Shown in pieces: positions 44,613-53,011 of a DNA stretch of 64,000 nt. The notes beneath the pieces were generated by a model. The model was not told where the DNA came from. It saw only the letters and a list, made by a program, of their open reading frames with translations, and searched no databases. How positions within the stretch are numbered: the stretch's first letter is position 1; every line of letters begins with the position of its first letter. The translations under genes and the position numbers were made by a program. The stretch comes from Niveibacterium microcysteis (GTDB lineage Bacteria; Pseudomonadota; Gammaproteobacteria; Burkholderiales; Rhodocyclaceae): positions 310,001-374,000 of the forward strand of contig NZ_CP071060.1 in assembly GCF_017161445.1 (NCBI RefSeq). Direction: 5' to 3'.

Positions 44613-45347
44613 TCAGTCCGGAAGCCCGTCGGAGAACCAGCCGATGTGGGTGAATTCGAGCTTGTAGGGCGGGCTGAGTGCCAATGCTTGCCAGCGATCA
44701 CTCTGTTTGGGGTCCAGCGGCACCACGGCGCATTGACGCTTGCCTTTGATCGCGAGGGCTTCACTGCCGCTGCCGGTGAGCAGCGCAGCTTCGCCGCCGT
44801 CGCGCTCGAAGCAGGCGCGTATCGCGTTCGGGTCCGAGATCAGCAGTCGGAAGTACCAGGGGACGATTTCCTTCACGAGGCGGCGGGCCTGGTCGGCGGA
44901 CGTCAGCGCGTCCGCGTAGCTCACGCGCCCGGCAACCGGCAGGTTGGGCGTCAGGGTCAGATGCACCTGCAGGCTGTCCTTCTTCTGGTTGGTGACGAAC
45001 TCGGCCTTGTCGGCGAGCGCCGCTTCGGAGCGCGGTACCTCGATGTCACCCTCCTCGCCGAGCGGTACTGCGATGTCGGTGTTGTCACCCACAAGGCGGA
45101 TGCTGATGTCCGAGGCCTTGACCGACTTGTCGGCCGATTTCACCTGCATGCGCATGCGTACCTTGTCGTGCTCGACGCGGTCGATCTGGCTGAAGAATTT
45201 GTAGGCGTCGGCGTACGGCATGATCGCCGGATCGCGTACGCCTTTTACGACCAGTTTCTCGGCGGGTGCGTCGGTGGCGGGCAGGGGCGCTTCCTCTGCG
45301 AGGGCGACCAGCGGGCTGAGCAGCAGAGCGAGGGCGATGCGTTTCAT
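44613..45347 (-). CDS. Exported protein, function unknown
   Basis: A 244-residue precursor with a signal peptide (MKRIALALLLSPLVALA, cleaved near residue 17). The mature protein is soluble: YADAYKFFSQIDRVEHDKVR then MRMQVKSADKSVKASDIS, followed by strands, and has two Cys (RACFERDG, KRQCAVV) that may pair. No family is recognised. The first base after the alkB stop is the last of this gene's stop on the other strand. ATG 45347 is used; an 18-residue upstream extension is rejected because it precedes the signal. Confidence 0.6.
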   Translation of the reverse strand: MKRIALALLLSPLVALAEEAPLPATDAPAEKLVVKGVRDPAIMPYADAYKFFSQIDRVEHDKVRMRMQVKSADKSVKASDISIRLVGDNTDIAVPLGEEGDIEVPRSEAALADKAEFVTNQKKDSLQVHLTLTPNLPVAGRVSYADALTSADQARRLVKEIVPWYFRLLISDPNAIRACFERDGGEAALLTGSGSEALAIKGKRQCAVVPLDPKQSDRWQALALSPPYKLEFTHIGWFSDGLPD

Positions 45348-45424
45348 GGCAGGTCCTGGTAGTCGATCTGCCGCGATTCTCGCGGCGCCGTGGATCGACA
45401 AAGTGTCGGAAACGTAAGCGTTTG

Positions 45425-46303
45425 TCAGTGCTGCAGCGTCAGTGCGAGTGCAATCGGCAGGAAGAGCAGCGCGAACAGGTTGCCGATCATCACGATCGAG
45501 GCAACTTTTTCAGGCTCCTGTCGGTAACGCTCGGCGAACATGAAGTTGAGCACCGCGGGTGGCAGCGCGCCGAACACGATCACCAGCGCGCGCTGCAAGG
45601 GCGGCAGCTCGACGACCGACACCACCACGGCTGCGACCAGCAGGCCGCCGACCGGCCGCAGCAGCGCGCCGCCAACGCCGATGCGCCAGGCGTGGAAGTT
45701 GGCGTCGGTGAGGCGCACGCCAAGCGAGAACAGCATCAATGGGATCGAGATGTCGCCAACCATCTTGATCGCGAGCATCAGCGGCGGCCATACCGCAATG
45801 CCGGCGCCGCCGACTGCGATGCCCGCGAGCGTGGCGAGCACCGAGGGCACTTTCCAGATCGTCGCGAGCCGGGTCTTGTGATCGAGCAGCCAGGCGCCGT
45901 ATGAGAAGTGCAGGAAGTTCGACACCATGAACATCACCACGGCCGGCGCCAGTGCCTGCTCGCCGAAGGCCAGCACCGCGAGCGGCAGGCCGAGGTTGCC
46001 GCAGTTGTTGAACATCGTCGGCGGCACCAGCGTCTTCACCGCTACGCCGCTCAGGTGCGCGCCAATCCAGCCGACGATTCCGAACGCGATGACCATGAGG
46101 ACCGAGATGCCGGCCAGCGGCAGGAAGTCGCCGAGGTGGAACTCCTTCGATACCAGCGCCGCAAACACCAGCGCTGGCACGAAGACATCCATGTTCAGCT
46201 TGTTCGCGACCGTGAGATCGGGCTTCGCGCGGCGTGCGACGAGCCAGCCGAGGCCGACAATGGCAAAGAGCGGGAACAGGATCGAGACGATGCGCAGGAA
46301 CAT
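45425..46303 (-). CDS. AEC family transporter
   Basis: A 292-residue membrane protein of the auxin efflux carrier/malonate transporter type, with about ten hydrophobic segments. Characteristic parts are NKLNMDVFVPALVFAALVS near the N terminus, the middle MFNNCGNLGLPLAVLAFGEQ with the conserved N-x-G-x-x-P motif, and PLMLFSLGVRLTD. Such carriers move organic acids or related anions. The substrate is unknown. It is monocistronic between an exported protein and the ompW terminator. Confidence 0.88.
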   Translation of the reverse strand: MFLRIVSILFPLFAIVGLGWLVARRAKPDLTVANKLNMDVFVPALVFAALVSKEFHLGDFLPLAGISVLMVIAFGIVGWIGAHLSGVAVKTLVPPTMFNNCGNLGLPLAVLAFGEQALAPAVVMFMVSNFLHFSYGAWLLDHKTRLATIWKVPSVLATLAGIAVGGAGIAVWPPLMLAIKMVGDISIPLMLFSLGVRLTDANFHAWRIGVGGALLRPVGGLLVAAVVVSVVELPPLQRALVIVFGALPPAVLNFMFAERYRQEPEKVASIVMIGNLFALLFLPIALALTLQH

Positions 46304-46392
46304 GAGGCTATCCGCCGGTTGGAAAGCGGATTCTAGCCAGCCGGCGCCGGCCGGCCATCCGTAGTGTTACGTGCCAGCCGCCGCTGCACAGC

Positions 46393-46414
46393 AAAAAGGG
46401 CGCCGAAGCGCCCC
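46393..46414 (-). terminator. Intrinsic terminator of ompW
   Basis: On the minus strand GGGCGC (46413-46408), loop TTCG, GCGCCC (46403-46398) and TTTTT (46397-46393). It lies 24 bp past the ompW stop, with a tetraloop of the stable UUCG type. Confidence 0.88.
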
Positions 46415-46437
46415 TTGATCATGCAGTGCCGTGTCGG

Positions 46438-47043
46438 TCAGAAACGGTAGCCAACGCCGATACCGATCAACCACGGATCGATGTTCAGCGTATCGACGAC
46501 GACGCCACCGGCCTTCACATCGGTGCCGATCCAGGTCTTCTTGATATCGGCATTCAGATACCACTGCGGGCTGATCTCGTAATCGAGGCCTGCCTGGAGC
46601 GAAGCGCCCCAGCTGGTGCGCTCGATATCGATGCCGGCTGGCAGATCCACATCCCAGAAGCGCGTCATGTTCACGCCCAGGCCGACGTAGGGTTTGAACG
46701 CCCCCATCGGGTGGTGGTACTGCAGCATGAAGTGCGGCGGCAGCTGCTTGACGGTGCCGATCTTGGTGCCGCCGAGCTCGATGTCGTGCGTTTGCGGCAC
46801 GCTCAACACCACTTCCAGCGCGAAGTTCGGCGTGAAGAAGTAGCTGATGTCGAGGTCGGGCAACCACTTGTCGCTGGCCGTGACTTCTGCTGGCAGCAAG
46901 TTGTCGGTGTTGCTGTTGTCATTGATCATGCTGACGGCTCGGCCACGTACAAGCCAGTTACCGTCGGCAGCGAATGCCGCCCCCGCGGCAAACATGCTGG
47001 TCGCGATCGCCCCCGCGATCGCAGTCCGGATGATGCTGGACAT
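46438..47043 (-). CDS. ompW: OmpW family outer membrane protein
   Basis: OmpW is an 8-stranded outer-membrane beta-barrel for small hydrophobic molecules. The 201-residue precursor has a signal peptide (to about residue 25, AAFAADG). Family motifs are WLVRGRAVSMIND at the first strand, PDLDISYFFTPNFALEVVLS, PPHFMLQYHHPMGAFKPYVG and LGVNMTRFWD. It ends with WLIGIGVGYRF, an outer-membrane terminal Phe. It is divergent from phzF across 181 bp containing palindromes. Regulation by oxygen or nutrient state is known elsewhere, but no such site is recognised here. Confidence 0.92.
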   Translation of the reverse strand: MSSIIRTAIAGAIATSMFAAGAAFAADGNWLVRGRAVSMINDNSNTDNLLPAEVTASDKWLPDLDISYFFTPNFALEVVLSVPQTHDIELGGTKIGTVKQLPPHFMLQYHHPMGAFKPYVGLGVNMTRFWDVDLPAGIDIERTSWGASLQAGLDYEISPQWYLNADIKKTWIGTDVKAGGVVVDTLNIDPWLIGIGVGYRF

Positions 47044-47070
47044 AACTCCCCCAATTGATTGATTGTTGCT

Positions 47071-47093
47071 GTGCAGAAAAACTGCACGTGCAG
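47071..47093. promoter_or_regulatory. Nested palindromes in the ompW/phzF intergenic region
   Basis: GTGCAG-AAAAA-CTGCAC (47071-47087) has perfect 6-bp arms and its right arm begins a perfect 12-bp palindrome, CTGCACGTGCAG (47082-47093). They lie 28-50 bp before the ompW start. Repeated TGCAG/CTGCA half-sites suggest a regulator site; the regulator is unknown. Confidence 0.4.
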
Positions 47094-47224
47094 TGTGGTT
47101 TTTGGGGGGCGCTGGCGTTTGAGCCGCATCAAGTGTTCAAATTCCAAGCCCAGGCCGCTTGCAATGACTGTCGTTTTTTCGCAACCGGTTGATCTGTAAA
47201 CACCTTTTTCTCGAGCGCACCGCG

Positions 47225-48109
47225 ATGCACCGCTACTGGCTTGCCGACGTTTTCACCGACCGCCCGTTTTCGGGCAATCCGCTGGCCGTGTTCGCCGACG
47301 GTGCTGCAGTCGATCCAGGGCAGATGCAGGCGATTGCGGGCGAGCTGAATCTCTCTGAAACCGTCTTCGTGCTGCCGCCCGATGATCCGGCCCATACCGC
47401 GCGGGTGCGTATCTTCACGCCTGCGAGCGAGCTGCCCTTCGCCGGTCACCCGACGGTTGGCACCGCCCTGTTGCTGGCACGCTTCGCAGCGCAGCCGATG
47501 GCGGATGGTGAGCATCTGCTGGTGCTGGAAGAGGGCGTCGGGCCTGTGCCGGTGCGAGTGACCGTGCAGGGCGGACAGCCGGTACGGGCTGAATTCGCCG
47601 CGGCTCAAGCGCCGAGCTTTGCACCGGCGCCGCAGCGCATCGCCGCGATGCTCGGCCTCAGCGAGGACGACATCCTGCCGCGCAGCAGCGTGGCGTCGTG
47701 CGGTGTGCCGTTCTTGTGCGTGCCGCTGCGCAACCGCGCGGCGCTCGCGCGCATCGTGCCGAACAATGCCGAGATGCAAACGGGCCTGGCGGGTCTTGCG
47801 CACGGCATCTACGCCTACACCGAGGATCTCGATCGCCCCACCTTGCTGCATGCGCGCATGTTCGCGACCGGCCTTGGCATCGTCGAGGACCCGGCGACCG
47901 GTTCGGCCGCAGCCGCGCTTGGCGGGCTTCTGGGCACCCATGACTCGCGCAGCGAAGCGGACCTCTCGTGGGAGATCTCGCAAGGCGAGGATCTGGGGCG
48001 GCCGAGCCGCATCGTTGTTACCACTGAGATCCGCCAGCGACGCGTCGCTGCGGTGCGTGTCGCGGGGCAAGCCGTCTTCATGGGCGAAGGCCAGCTCTTC
48101 ACATACTGA
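47225..48109 (+). CDS. PhzF family protein
   Basis: A 294-residue PhzF-fold enzyme. The catalytic Glu45 is in [12 protein letters not shown], with NPLAVF before it; [13 protein letters not shown] and [13 protein letters not shown] carry the conserved binding residues. PhzF isomerises DHHA in phenazine synthesis; most homologs in other genomes have unknown substrates. No phenazine genes are present, so a general isomerase role is more likely. I start at ATG 47225 ([10 protein letters not shown]). A RidA gene follows after 15 bp. Confidence 0.88.
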   Translation: MHRYWLADVFTDRPFSGNPLAVFADGAAVDPGQMQAIAGELNLSETVFVLPPDDPAHTARVRIFTPASELPFAGHPTVGTALLLARFAAQPMADGEHLLVLEEGVGPVPVRVTVQGGQPVRAEFAAAQAPSFAPAPQRIAAMLGLSEDDILPRSSVASCGVPFLCVPLRNRAALARIVPNNAEMQTGLAGLAHGIYAYTEDLDRPTLLHARMFATGLGIVEDPATGSAAAALGGLLGTHDSRSEADLSWEISQGEDLGRPSRIVVTTEIRQRRVAAVRVAGQAVFMGEGQLFTY

Positions 48110-48124
48110 AATCAAACGAAACGA

Positions 48125-48484
48125 ATGACCGACATGGATATCCAGCGTATCGGCGTAACGCCGCGCTATGCCGACGCCGTGGCATACGGCGGCGTTGTGC
48201 ACGCCGTTGAAGTGCCCGCGGACGAACGCGGCGACATCGCCGAGCAGACGCGGGGCTTGCTGAGCGCGCTTGAAGCGACGCTTGAGCGTGCCGGCAGCAG
48301 CAAGGCGCGGCTGCTCACCGCGACGGTCTACCTGACCGACATGGCCGACTACGACGGTTTCAACGCGGTGTGGGATGCCTGGCTGGTGCCGGGGTGTGCG
48401 CCGTCGCGCGCCTGCGTCAAGGTGGCAGGGCTGGCGCGTGCCGGCTGGCGAGTCGAAGTGGTGGTTAGCGCCGCGGCGGTTTGA
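48125..48484 (+). CDS. RidA family protein
   Basis: A 119-residue RidA/YjgF-like protein. RidA hydrolyses reactive enamine/imine intermediates from pyridoxal-phosphate enzymes. The trimer-fold pattern is seen in LLTATVYLTDMADYDGFNAV, and the active-site Arg in APSRACVKVAGLARAG; the C terminus reads VEVVVSAA. It is 15 bp after phzF, probably co-transcribed. Family members outside the RidA core differ in substrate; this one may be of another subgroup. Confidence 0.85.
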   Translation: MTDMDIQRIGVTPRYADAVAYGGVVHAVEVPADERGDIAEQTRGLLSALEATLERAGSSKARLLTATVYLTDMADYDGFNAVWDAWLVPGCAPSRACVKVAGLARAGWRVEVVVSAAAV

Positions 48485-48488
48485 GCGC

Positions 48489-49019
48489 TCAGATTGGCCT
48501 GCGGGCCCAGCTCACCCGCAGGCAGGGGTAACGCTCGCCATCTGGCATCTCATGGTATTCGGGCGTCTGCTCGCAACCACCGAGCCGGCGGTAGAACGCG
48601 CGCGCCGCGAGATTGGCCTCCAGTACCCACAAGTGAAACCCGGTTGTGATGGCGCGTGCGGCCATCCGGTCGCACAGCGCCATCATCAGGCGCCGGCCCA
48701 GCCCTTCGCCTCTGAGCGCGGGCTGTACATGCAGGTTATCGATCAGCGGCCCCCATGCCGGGTCGGCATCCGGACACAGGCAGCCGAAGCCGAGCAGGCC
48801 GCGGCTGTCCTCCATCAGCAGCACTTCCAGCGGCGCATCGGCGCCATTTACCAGGCGTGCATGCCACAGCGCGGCACGTTCGATGGCGAGCGTGCCGTCC
48901 AGGTAGTCATCGCGCAGCACACCGCGATAGGCGCTGCGCCAGCTCGCTGCGTGCAGTTGTGCGACGGCCGACGCATCGGCTGCGCCGGCAATGCGGAAGC
49001 GGAGATCCTCTGCGATCAA
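48489..49019 (-). CDS. GNAT family N-acetyltransferase
   Basis: A 176-residue GNAT enzyme with acetyl-CoA motif A in LHVQPALRGEGLGRRLMMAL (R-G-E-G-L-G) and motif B in WVLEANLAARAFYRRLGG. The N terminus reads FRIAGAADASAVAQLHAASW. The substrate is unknown. Translation seems to start at TTG 49019, overlapping the stop of the copper chaperone gene (TTGA); no in-frame ATG is near, so the start is tentative. It is coupled behind that gene. Confidence 0.85.
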   Translation of the reverse strand: MIAEDLRFRIAGAADASAVAQLHAASWRSAYRGVLRDDYLDGTLAIERAALWHARLVNGADAPLEVLLMEDSRGLLGFGCLCPDADPAWGPLIDNLHVQPALRGEGLGRRLMMALCDRMAARAITTGFHLWVLEANLAARAFYRRLGGCEQTPEYHEMPDGERYPCLRVSWARRPI

Positions 49020-49480
49020 TGCATGTGCTCGTGCGTGCTCATGTCGCCAAGCGGCCGCACGGCGGCATCCACCGTAATCTGCTCACGCTTGCCGCCTTGT
49101 TCGACTTCCAGCGTCAGCTTCACGATGTCGCCATCCTTCACCGGCTCCTTCAAATCGAGCAGCATCACGTGATGGCCGCCGGGCTTGAGTTCGACAGTCT
49201 TGCCGGCCGGCAGCGCGAGCTTCTGCACCGGGTTCATCTTCATGTTGTCGGCCACCATCTTCATCTCGTGCACCTCGGCTTTGCCGGCGATTGGCGACGA
49301 GGCGCCGACGAGCGCTGCACCCTGTGCGCTGCTCAGTCGCATGAAGGCGCCCGTGGCCTTCTGCGACGGCGTCGTGCCGCGTACCCAGGCGCCTTCGACC
49401 TTGACGTCGGAAGCGAGAGCGCTTCCCGTGCCGAATGCGAGCAGAGAGGCGAGCAGTGAAGCGATGACGTGGTGACGCAT
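49016..49480 (-). CDS. PCu(A)C periplasmic copper chaperone
   Basis: PCu(A)C (DUF461) proteins bind Cu(I) in the periplasm and help load cytochrome oxidase. The 154-residue precursor has a signal peptide (to about residue 24, GSALA). The copper-binding pattern is present: VHEMKMVADNMKMNPV (H, M residues) and GGHHVMLLDLKEP (H-x-M). AWVRGTTPSQKATGAFM is the family N-terminal region, and the C terminus is His-rich (THEHMH). I start at ATG 49480; the 34-residue extension precedes the signal. The downstream acetyltransferase overlaps its stop. Confidence 0.9.
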   Translation of the reverse strand: MRHHVIASLLASLLAFGTGSALASDVKVEGAWVRGTTPSQKATGAFMRLSSAQGAALVGASSPIAGKAEVHEMKMVADNMKMNPVQKLALPAGKTVELKPGGHHVMLLDLKEPVKDGDIVKLTLEVEQGGKREQITVDAAVRPLGDMSTHEHMH

Positions 49481-49634
49481 GCGGAACTCCTTTGAAATGG
49501 GTGAGCCGATCAAACGCAAGCCGCGATTGTAGGGCGAGTTTCCAGTTGTGCCGCGGGTGCGCCCGGCGCTGCTGCCGCGCACAGGGCGTGAGCGCGCGCT
49601 ATTCTCACTGCTTCATTGGCAAGGACATCTGCGC

Positions 49635-50024
49635 ATGGATCAGGATCCTGGCGCGCGAACGCGCATCGACAAATGGCTCTGGGCCGCCCGCTTCTTCAAG
49701 ACCCGCAGTCTCGCGACCGAGGCCGTCGAGGGTGGCAAGGTGCGGATCAATGGCCTGGGCGTGAAACCGGCGAAGGAAGTGCGCCCGGGTGACCGCGTGG
49801 CCTTCAGCAATGGCCCGGTCAGCCGCGAGGTCATCGTGCTCGGCATTGCGGACAATCGCGGCCCAGCCCCGGTGGCTCAGCTGCTCTACGAGGAGACGGC
49901 GGAGAGCATCGCCGCACGCGAGCAGTTGGCCGATGCCCGGCGCCTGAAGGTGGAGCCGGCCGCCGAACGCCATGGCCGACCGACCAAGCGCGAGCGGCGC
50001 GACTACGAGCGTTGGCGCTCGTGA
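49635..50024 (+). CDS. hslR: Hsp15 RNA-binding protein (S4 domain)
   Basis: A 129-residue S4-domain protein of the Hsp15 type, which rescues stalled 50S-nascent-chain complexes. The S4 core is RIDKWLWAARFFKTRSLATE, then VEGGKVRINGLGVKPAKEVR; the basic tail (ERHGRPTKRERRDYERWRS) is characteristic. Cytoplasmic, ribosome-associated. I start at ATG 49635 (MDQDPGARTR). It is followed 69 bp later by the response-regulator gene. Confidence 0.9.
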   Translation: MDQDPGARTRIDKWLWAARFFKTRSLATEAVEGGKVRINGLGVKPAKEVRPGDRVAFSNGPVSREVIVLGIADNRGPAPVAQLLYEETAESIAAREQLADARRLKVEPAAERHGRPTKRERRDYERWRS

Positions 50025-50093
50025 GCCGGGCCGGTTGCACTCTGTAAGAATCGTGAATGCGCAGCGTCGCGTGCGCGCGCTAGAGTGGCAGGC

Positions 50094-50822
50094 ATGGAAC
50101 GAAAAACGCTGATCTGGGTGATCGATGACGACCCCGAACTGCGCGCGCTGCTCGCCGAATATCTCGACCGCGAGGGATTCGACACGCGCGTGTTTGCCGA
50201 TGCTGCCGATCCGGTGCGCCGCCTGCCGCGCGAACGCCCCGATCTGCTGGTGCTCGATCTGATGATGCCGGGTGAGGATGGCCTGTCGGTCTGCCGCCGC
50301 ATTCGCGCCACCGGTGACGATGTGCCGATCATCATGCTGACCGCGCGCAATGATCCGATCGACCGCGTCGTTGGCATCGAGATGGGCGCCGACGACTATC
50401 TTGGCAAGCCCTTCCTGCCGCGCGAGCTGTCCGCCCGTATCCGCGCGGTGCTCAAGCGCCGCACCGCGCCGCGCGCTGGCGCCCCGCTGCCGGAAGAAGA
50501 GGCCGTCAGCTTCGGCGATTGCCGGCTCGATCTCTCCAGCCGAAGCCTGTGGCGACGCGGCGAGCGGATCGAGATGACGACCGGTGAATTTGCCCTGCTT
50601 GCTGCGCTGGCGCGCCATCCGCATCAGCCGCTGACGCGCGAACGCCTGATCGAAATCGCGCGCGGACCGGAGTCCGAAACCTACGAGCGCAGCATGGATG
50701 TGCAGATCTCGCGCGTGCGCCGCTTGGTCGAACCCGATCCGGCACGCCCGCGCCACATCCAGACGGTGTGGGGTGTGGGCTATGTGTTCGTGCCGGATCC
50801 GCCCGACGCCGCTGCCCCATGA
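50094..50822 (+). CDS. OmpR-family response regulator
   Basis: A 242-residue response regulator. The receiver domain has the acidic pair in VIDDDPE (11-13), phosphoacceptor D55 (LLVLDLMMPG), Thr in IIMLTARN and Lys in YLGKPF. The DNA-binding winged helix (about 140-235) has GEFALLAALARHPHQPLTRE and VQISRVRRLVEPDP, the OmpR/PhoB type. It probably controls genes in response to the sensor kinase whose gene starts inside its stop (ATGA overlap). EnvZ/OmpR-like, but targets are unknown. Confidence 0.93.
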   Translation: MERKTLIWVIDDDPELRALLAEYLDREGFDTRVFADAADPVRRLPRERPDLLVLDLMMPGEDGLSVCRRIRATGDDVPIIMLTARNDPIDRVVGIEMGADDYLGKPFLPRELSARIRAVLKRRTAPRAGAPLPEEEAVSFGDCRLDLSSRSLWRRGERIEMTTGEFALLAALARHPHQPLTRERLIEIARGPESETYERSMDVQISRVRRLVEPDPARPRHIQTVWGVGYVFVPDPPDAAAP

Positions 50823-52273
50823 GCCGACTGCGCCGCTGGTCGCAGTCGCTCAACCTGCGCCTCGCGCTGATCCTGTTCCTCGTTCTGGGTGGCAGCTACG
50901 GCCTGATGGCCTGGCTGCTGCAGACCCATGTTGCCGACCTGCGTGCCACCCAGGCGGCGCAAACAATCGCCGCGCGTGTCAAGGCCGCCGAAGCGCAGCT
51001 CGCCCAGGCGGGCGGCACGGTGCGCGACGATGTCCGGATCGCCGAGGGCGATGAACCGCCGATGTTCGGCCGGGGCCGCGGCTGGATGCACGCGCAGCCG
51101 CCCGGTGCGGACGAAGGTCGGCCGCCGCCTTCCGGTGGAGGCCGTCGCCTCCCGCCTGACGGTGATCTGGGCGGCCCTGGCGGACCGCCGCCCAACGACG
51201 CCGACCCCGGCGCGCCACCGCATCTGCGCGGCCATGGCCTGCGTGTTGAACAGTTCGAAACCGCGCTGACCCAGGCGCTCGGGCGTAGTGCCGAGATTCG
51301 CCCCGGCGGCATGCGCGGCGAGGGGCCCGGCATCTGGATCCGCCTTGCCGGCGACGCGCCGAAGTGGCTGTGGGTGCCTGCTTCCGCACTGCCGTTTCCG
51401 CCGCCTATCCGCCGTTTCGATTCAGCGATCGTTGTGCCGGTACTCGGCTTCGTGATTGCGTTCGCGGCGGCGCTGTTCCTCGTCGTGCAGGTGAATCGCC
51501 CGCTGCGTCGCCTGGGCGATGCGCTGGGGGCGGTTGGCTCGGCCAGCGCGCCGCAGCCCTTGTCGCTGACCGGCGCGAGCGAGATCCGCGTGCTCGCGGG
51601 TCGCTTCAACGACATGCTCGCGCGCCTCGGCCGGCTTGAGAGCGACCGCACCACGATGCTGGCCGGCATTGCGCACGACCTGCGCACCCCGCTCACCCGC
51701 CTGCAACTGCAGATCGAACTTGCCGCTGGTCCGCAGGGCATCGACGACAAACGCAAGGCCGCGATGCTGCGCGAACTCGATCAGCTCGGCGAAATCATCG
51801 ATCACTTCCGCCTCTTCGCCGGTGGCGCAGGTGGCGAGCCGCTCGAAACCCGCGAGCTCGCCTTGCTGCTCGAAGAGATGGCCGCGCCTTGGTGCGATCA
51901 GGGCCTGCAGCTCACCCTCGAGCCCGGCCTGCGCGCGCAGGTGCGTTCCGCCGCGTTGCGACGCATCGTCGCCAACTTGCTCGGTAACGCGTTCGCCTAC
52001 GGCGCACCGCCCGTGCAACTGGCGCTGCGCCGCGACGGCACGCACGCGCTGATCGAGATCGCCGATCACGGCCCCGGCATCCCGCCCGATCGCCTCGACG
52101 AAGCACGCCGCCCGTTTGCCCGCCTCGACGCCGCCCGCGGCGGCAGCGGCCACAGTGGGCTCGGCCTCGCGATCGTCGACCGCCTGATCGGCGAAATGGG
52201 CGGGCGGCTCGAACTCGAGAATCGCCCGGAAGGCGGGCTGCTGGCGCGGGTGATGCTTCCGTTGCTGGGCTAA
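50819..52273 (+). CDS. EnvZ-type sensor histidine kinase
   Basis: A 484-residue inner-membrane sensor: TM1 (about 13-33), a periplasmic region to residue 200, TM2 (202-224), HAMP (about 222-275), HisKA with H286 in GIAHDLRTPLTRLQLQIEL, and an ATPase domain with NLLGNAFAYG (N box), DHGPGIP (G1) and GLGLAIV (G2). The periplasmic part has a Gly/Pro-rich low-complexity stretch at residues 78-140, unusual for this family. It is coupled to the response-regulator gene by a 4-bp overlap. The stimulus is unknown. Confidence 0.92.
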   Translation: MSRLRRWSQSLNLRLALILFLVLGGSYGLMAWLLQTHVADLRATQAAQTIAARVKAAEAQLAQAGGTVRDDVRIAEGDEPPMFGRGRGWMHAQPPGADEGRPPPSGGGRRLPPDGDLGGPGGPPPNDADPGAPPHLRGHGLRVEQFETALTQALGRSAEIRPGGMRGEGPGIWIRLAGDAPKWLWVPASALPFPPPIRRFDSAIVVPVLGFVIAFAAALFLVVQVNRPLRRLGDALGAVGSASAPQPLSLTGASEIRVLAGRFNDMLARLGRLESDRTTMLAGIAHDLRTPLTRLQLQIELAAGPQGIDDKRKAAMLRELDQLGEIIDHFRLFAGGAGGEPLETRELALLLEEMAAPWCDQGLQLTLEPGLRAQVRSAALRRIVANLLGNAFAYGAPPVQLALRRDGTHALIEIADHGPGIPPDRLDEARRPFARLDAARGGSGHSGLGLAIVDRLIGEMGGRLELENRPEGGLLARVMLPLLG

Positions 52274-52282
52274 CGCGGGTAC

Positions 52283-52882
52283 TCAGGCGGCGAGCGCACT
52301 TTCCACGCCACCTACCTCGTTCTTGTAACGCACGAAGGTGGCGCTATCCGCCAGCTGCGGGTTGGTGCACTTGAAGACCATGCTGCCGTCTTCGCCCGGC
52401 GAGCCGGCGTAGCCGAAGATGTTGAGTGCGAGCACTTCGCGCTGGGTCACGCGCAGGAAGGGTTTGTCGCCCGCGTGGAAGTCGAGCTGTTTCGCGCCGG
52501 CGAAGCCCATGCGCTTATCGTTGCCGGCGGCGACCCAGGCGCTTTCGAGCCGATCGGTGTGGACCAGCGTGAACGGGCCGTGCGAGTGGATGCCGCCGAG
52601 GATGAAGGCGTCGTTGTAGAACAGGCGCCAGCGGTCCTGGGTGCTCGTATCGACGAAGATGCCGCCACCGTCGAAGACGGATTTGTTCTTCGCAAGCAGG
52701 TCCTGCAGGTGTTCGATCAGGCCGATGTTGAGCCCGCTGCGGGCGCCCTGCTCAAGCCCGTGCAGGTAGTACCTGAAGGCGGTTGCGGCTTGCGCGAAAT
52801 CCGCTTTTGCGTCGAACTGGTAAGTGGTTTTGTGTGCGGCGAGGAAGTCCGACTTGAACGCCACGAAAGTCTCATAGGCCAT
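52283..52882 (-). CDS. Conserved-looking protein of unknown function
   Basis: A 199-residue protein without signal peptide or membrane segment; I do not recognise the family. Mixed alpha/beta: an N-terminal helical part (FVAFKSDFLAAHKTTYQFDA, then FRYYLHGLEQGARSG), then strands with DRWRLFYNDAFILGGIHSHG and PFLRVTQREVLALNIFGYAG. Aromatic-rich. I start at ATG 52882; the upstream frame is basic and unlikely to be coding. It is convergent with the sensor kinase (9 bp) and 129 bp downstream of the SNF2 gene on the same strand. Function unknown. Confidence 0.6.
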   Translation of the reverse strand: MAYETFVAFKSDFLAAHKTTYQFDAKADFAQAATAFRYYLHGLEQGARSGLNIGLIEHLQDLLAKNKSVFDGGGIFVDTSTQDRWRLFYNDAFILGGIHSHGPFTLVHTDRLESAWVAAGNDKRMGFAGAKQLDFHAGDKPFLRVTQREVLALNIFGYAGSPGEDGSMVFKCTNPQLADSATFVRYKNEVGGVESALAA

Positions 52883-53011
52883 GATCCAAGCTCCACGAGC
52901 AATACGGCGAGATGCCTGATTGCAGCCTAGGCCCGCAGCGCACGATCGCAAGCGGGCCCGGCGGTGTCGTTGACGCAGGGCCAAGGCGGCTCGCCGGCCG
53001 CGATCAGGGCA

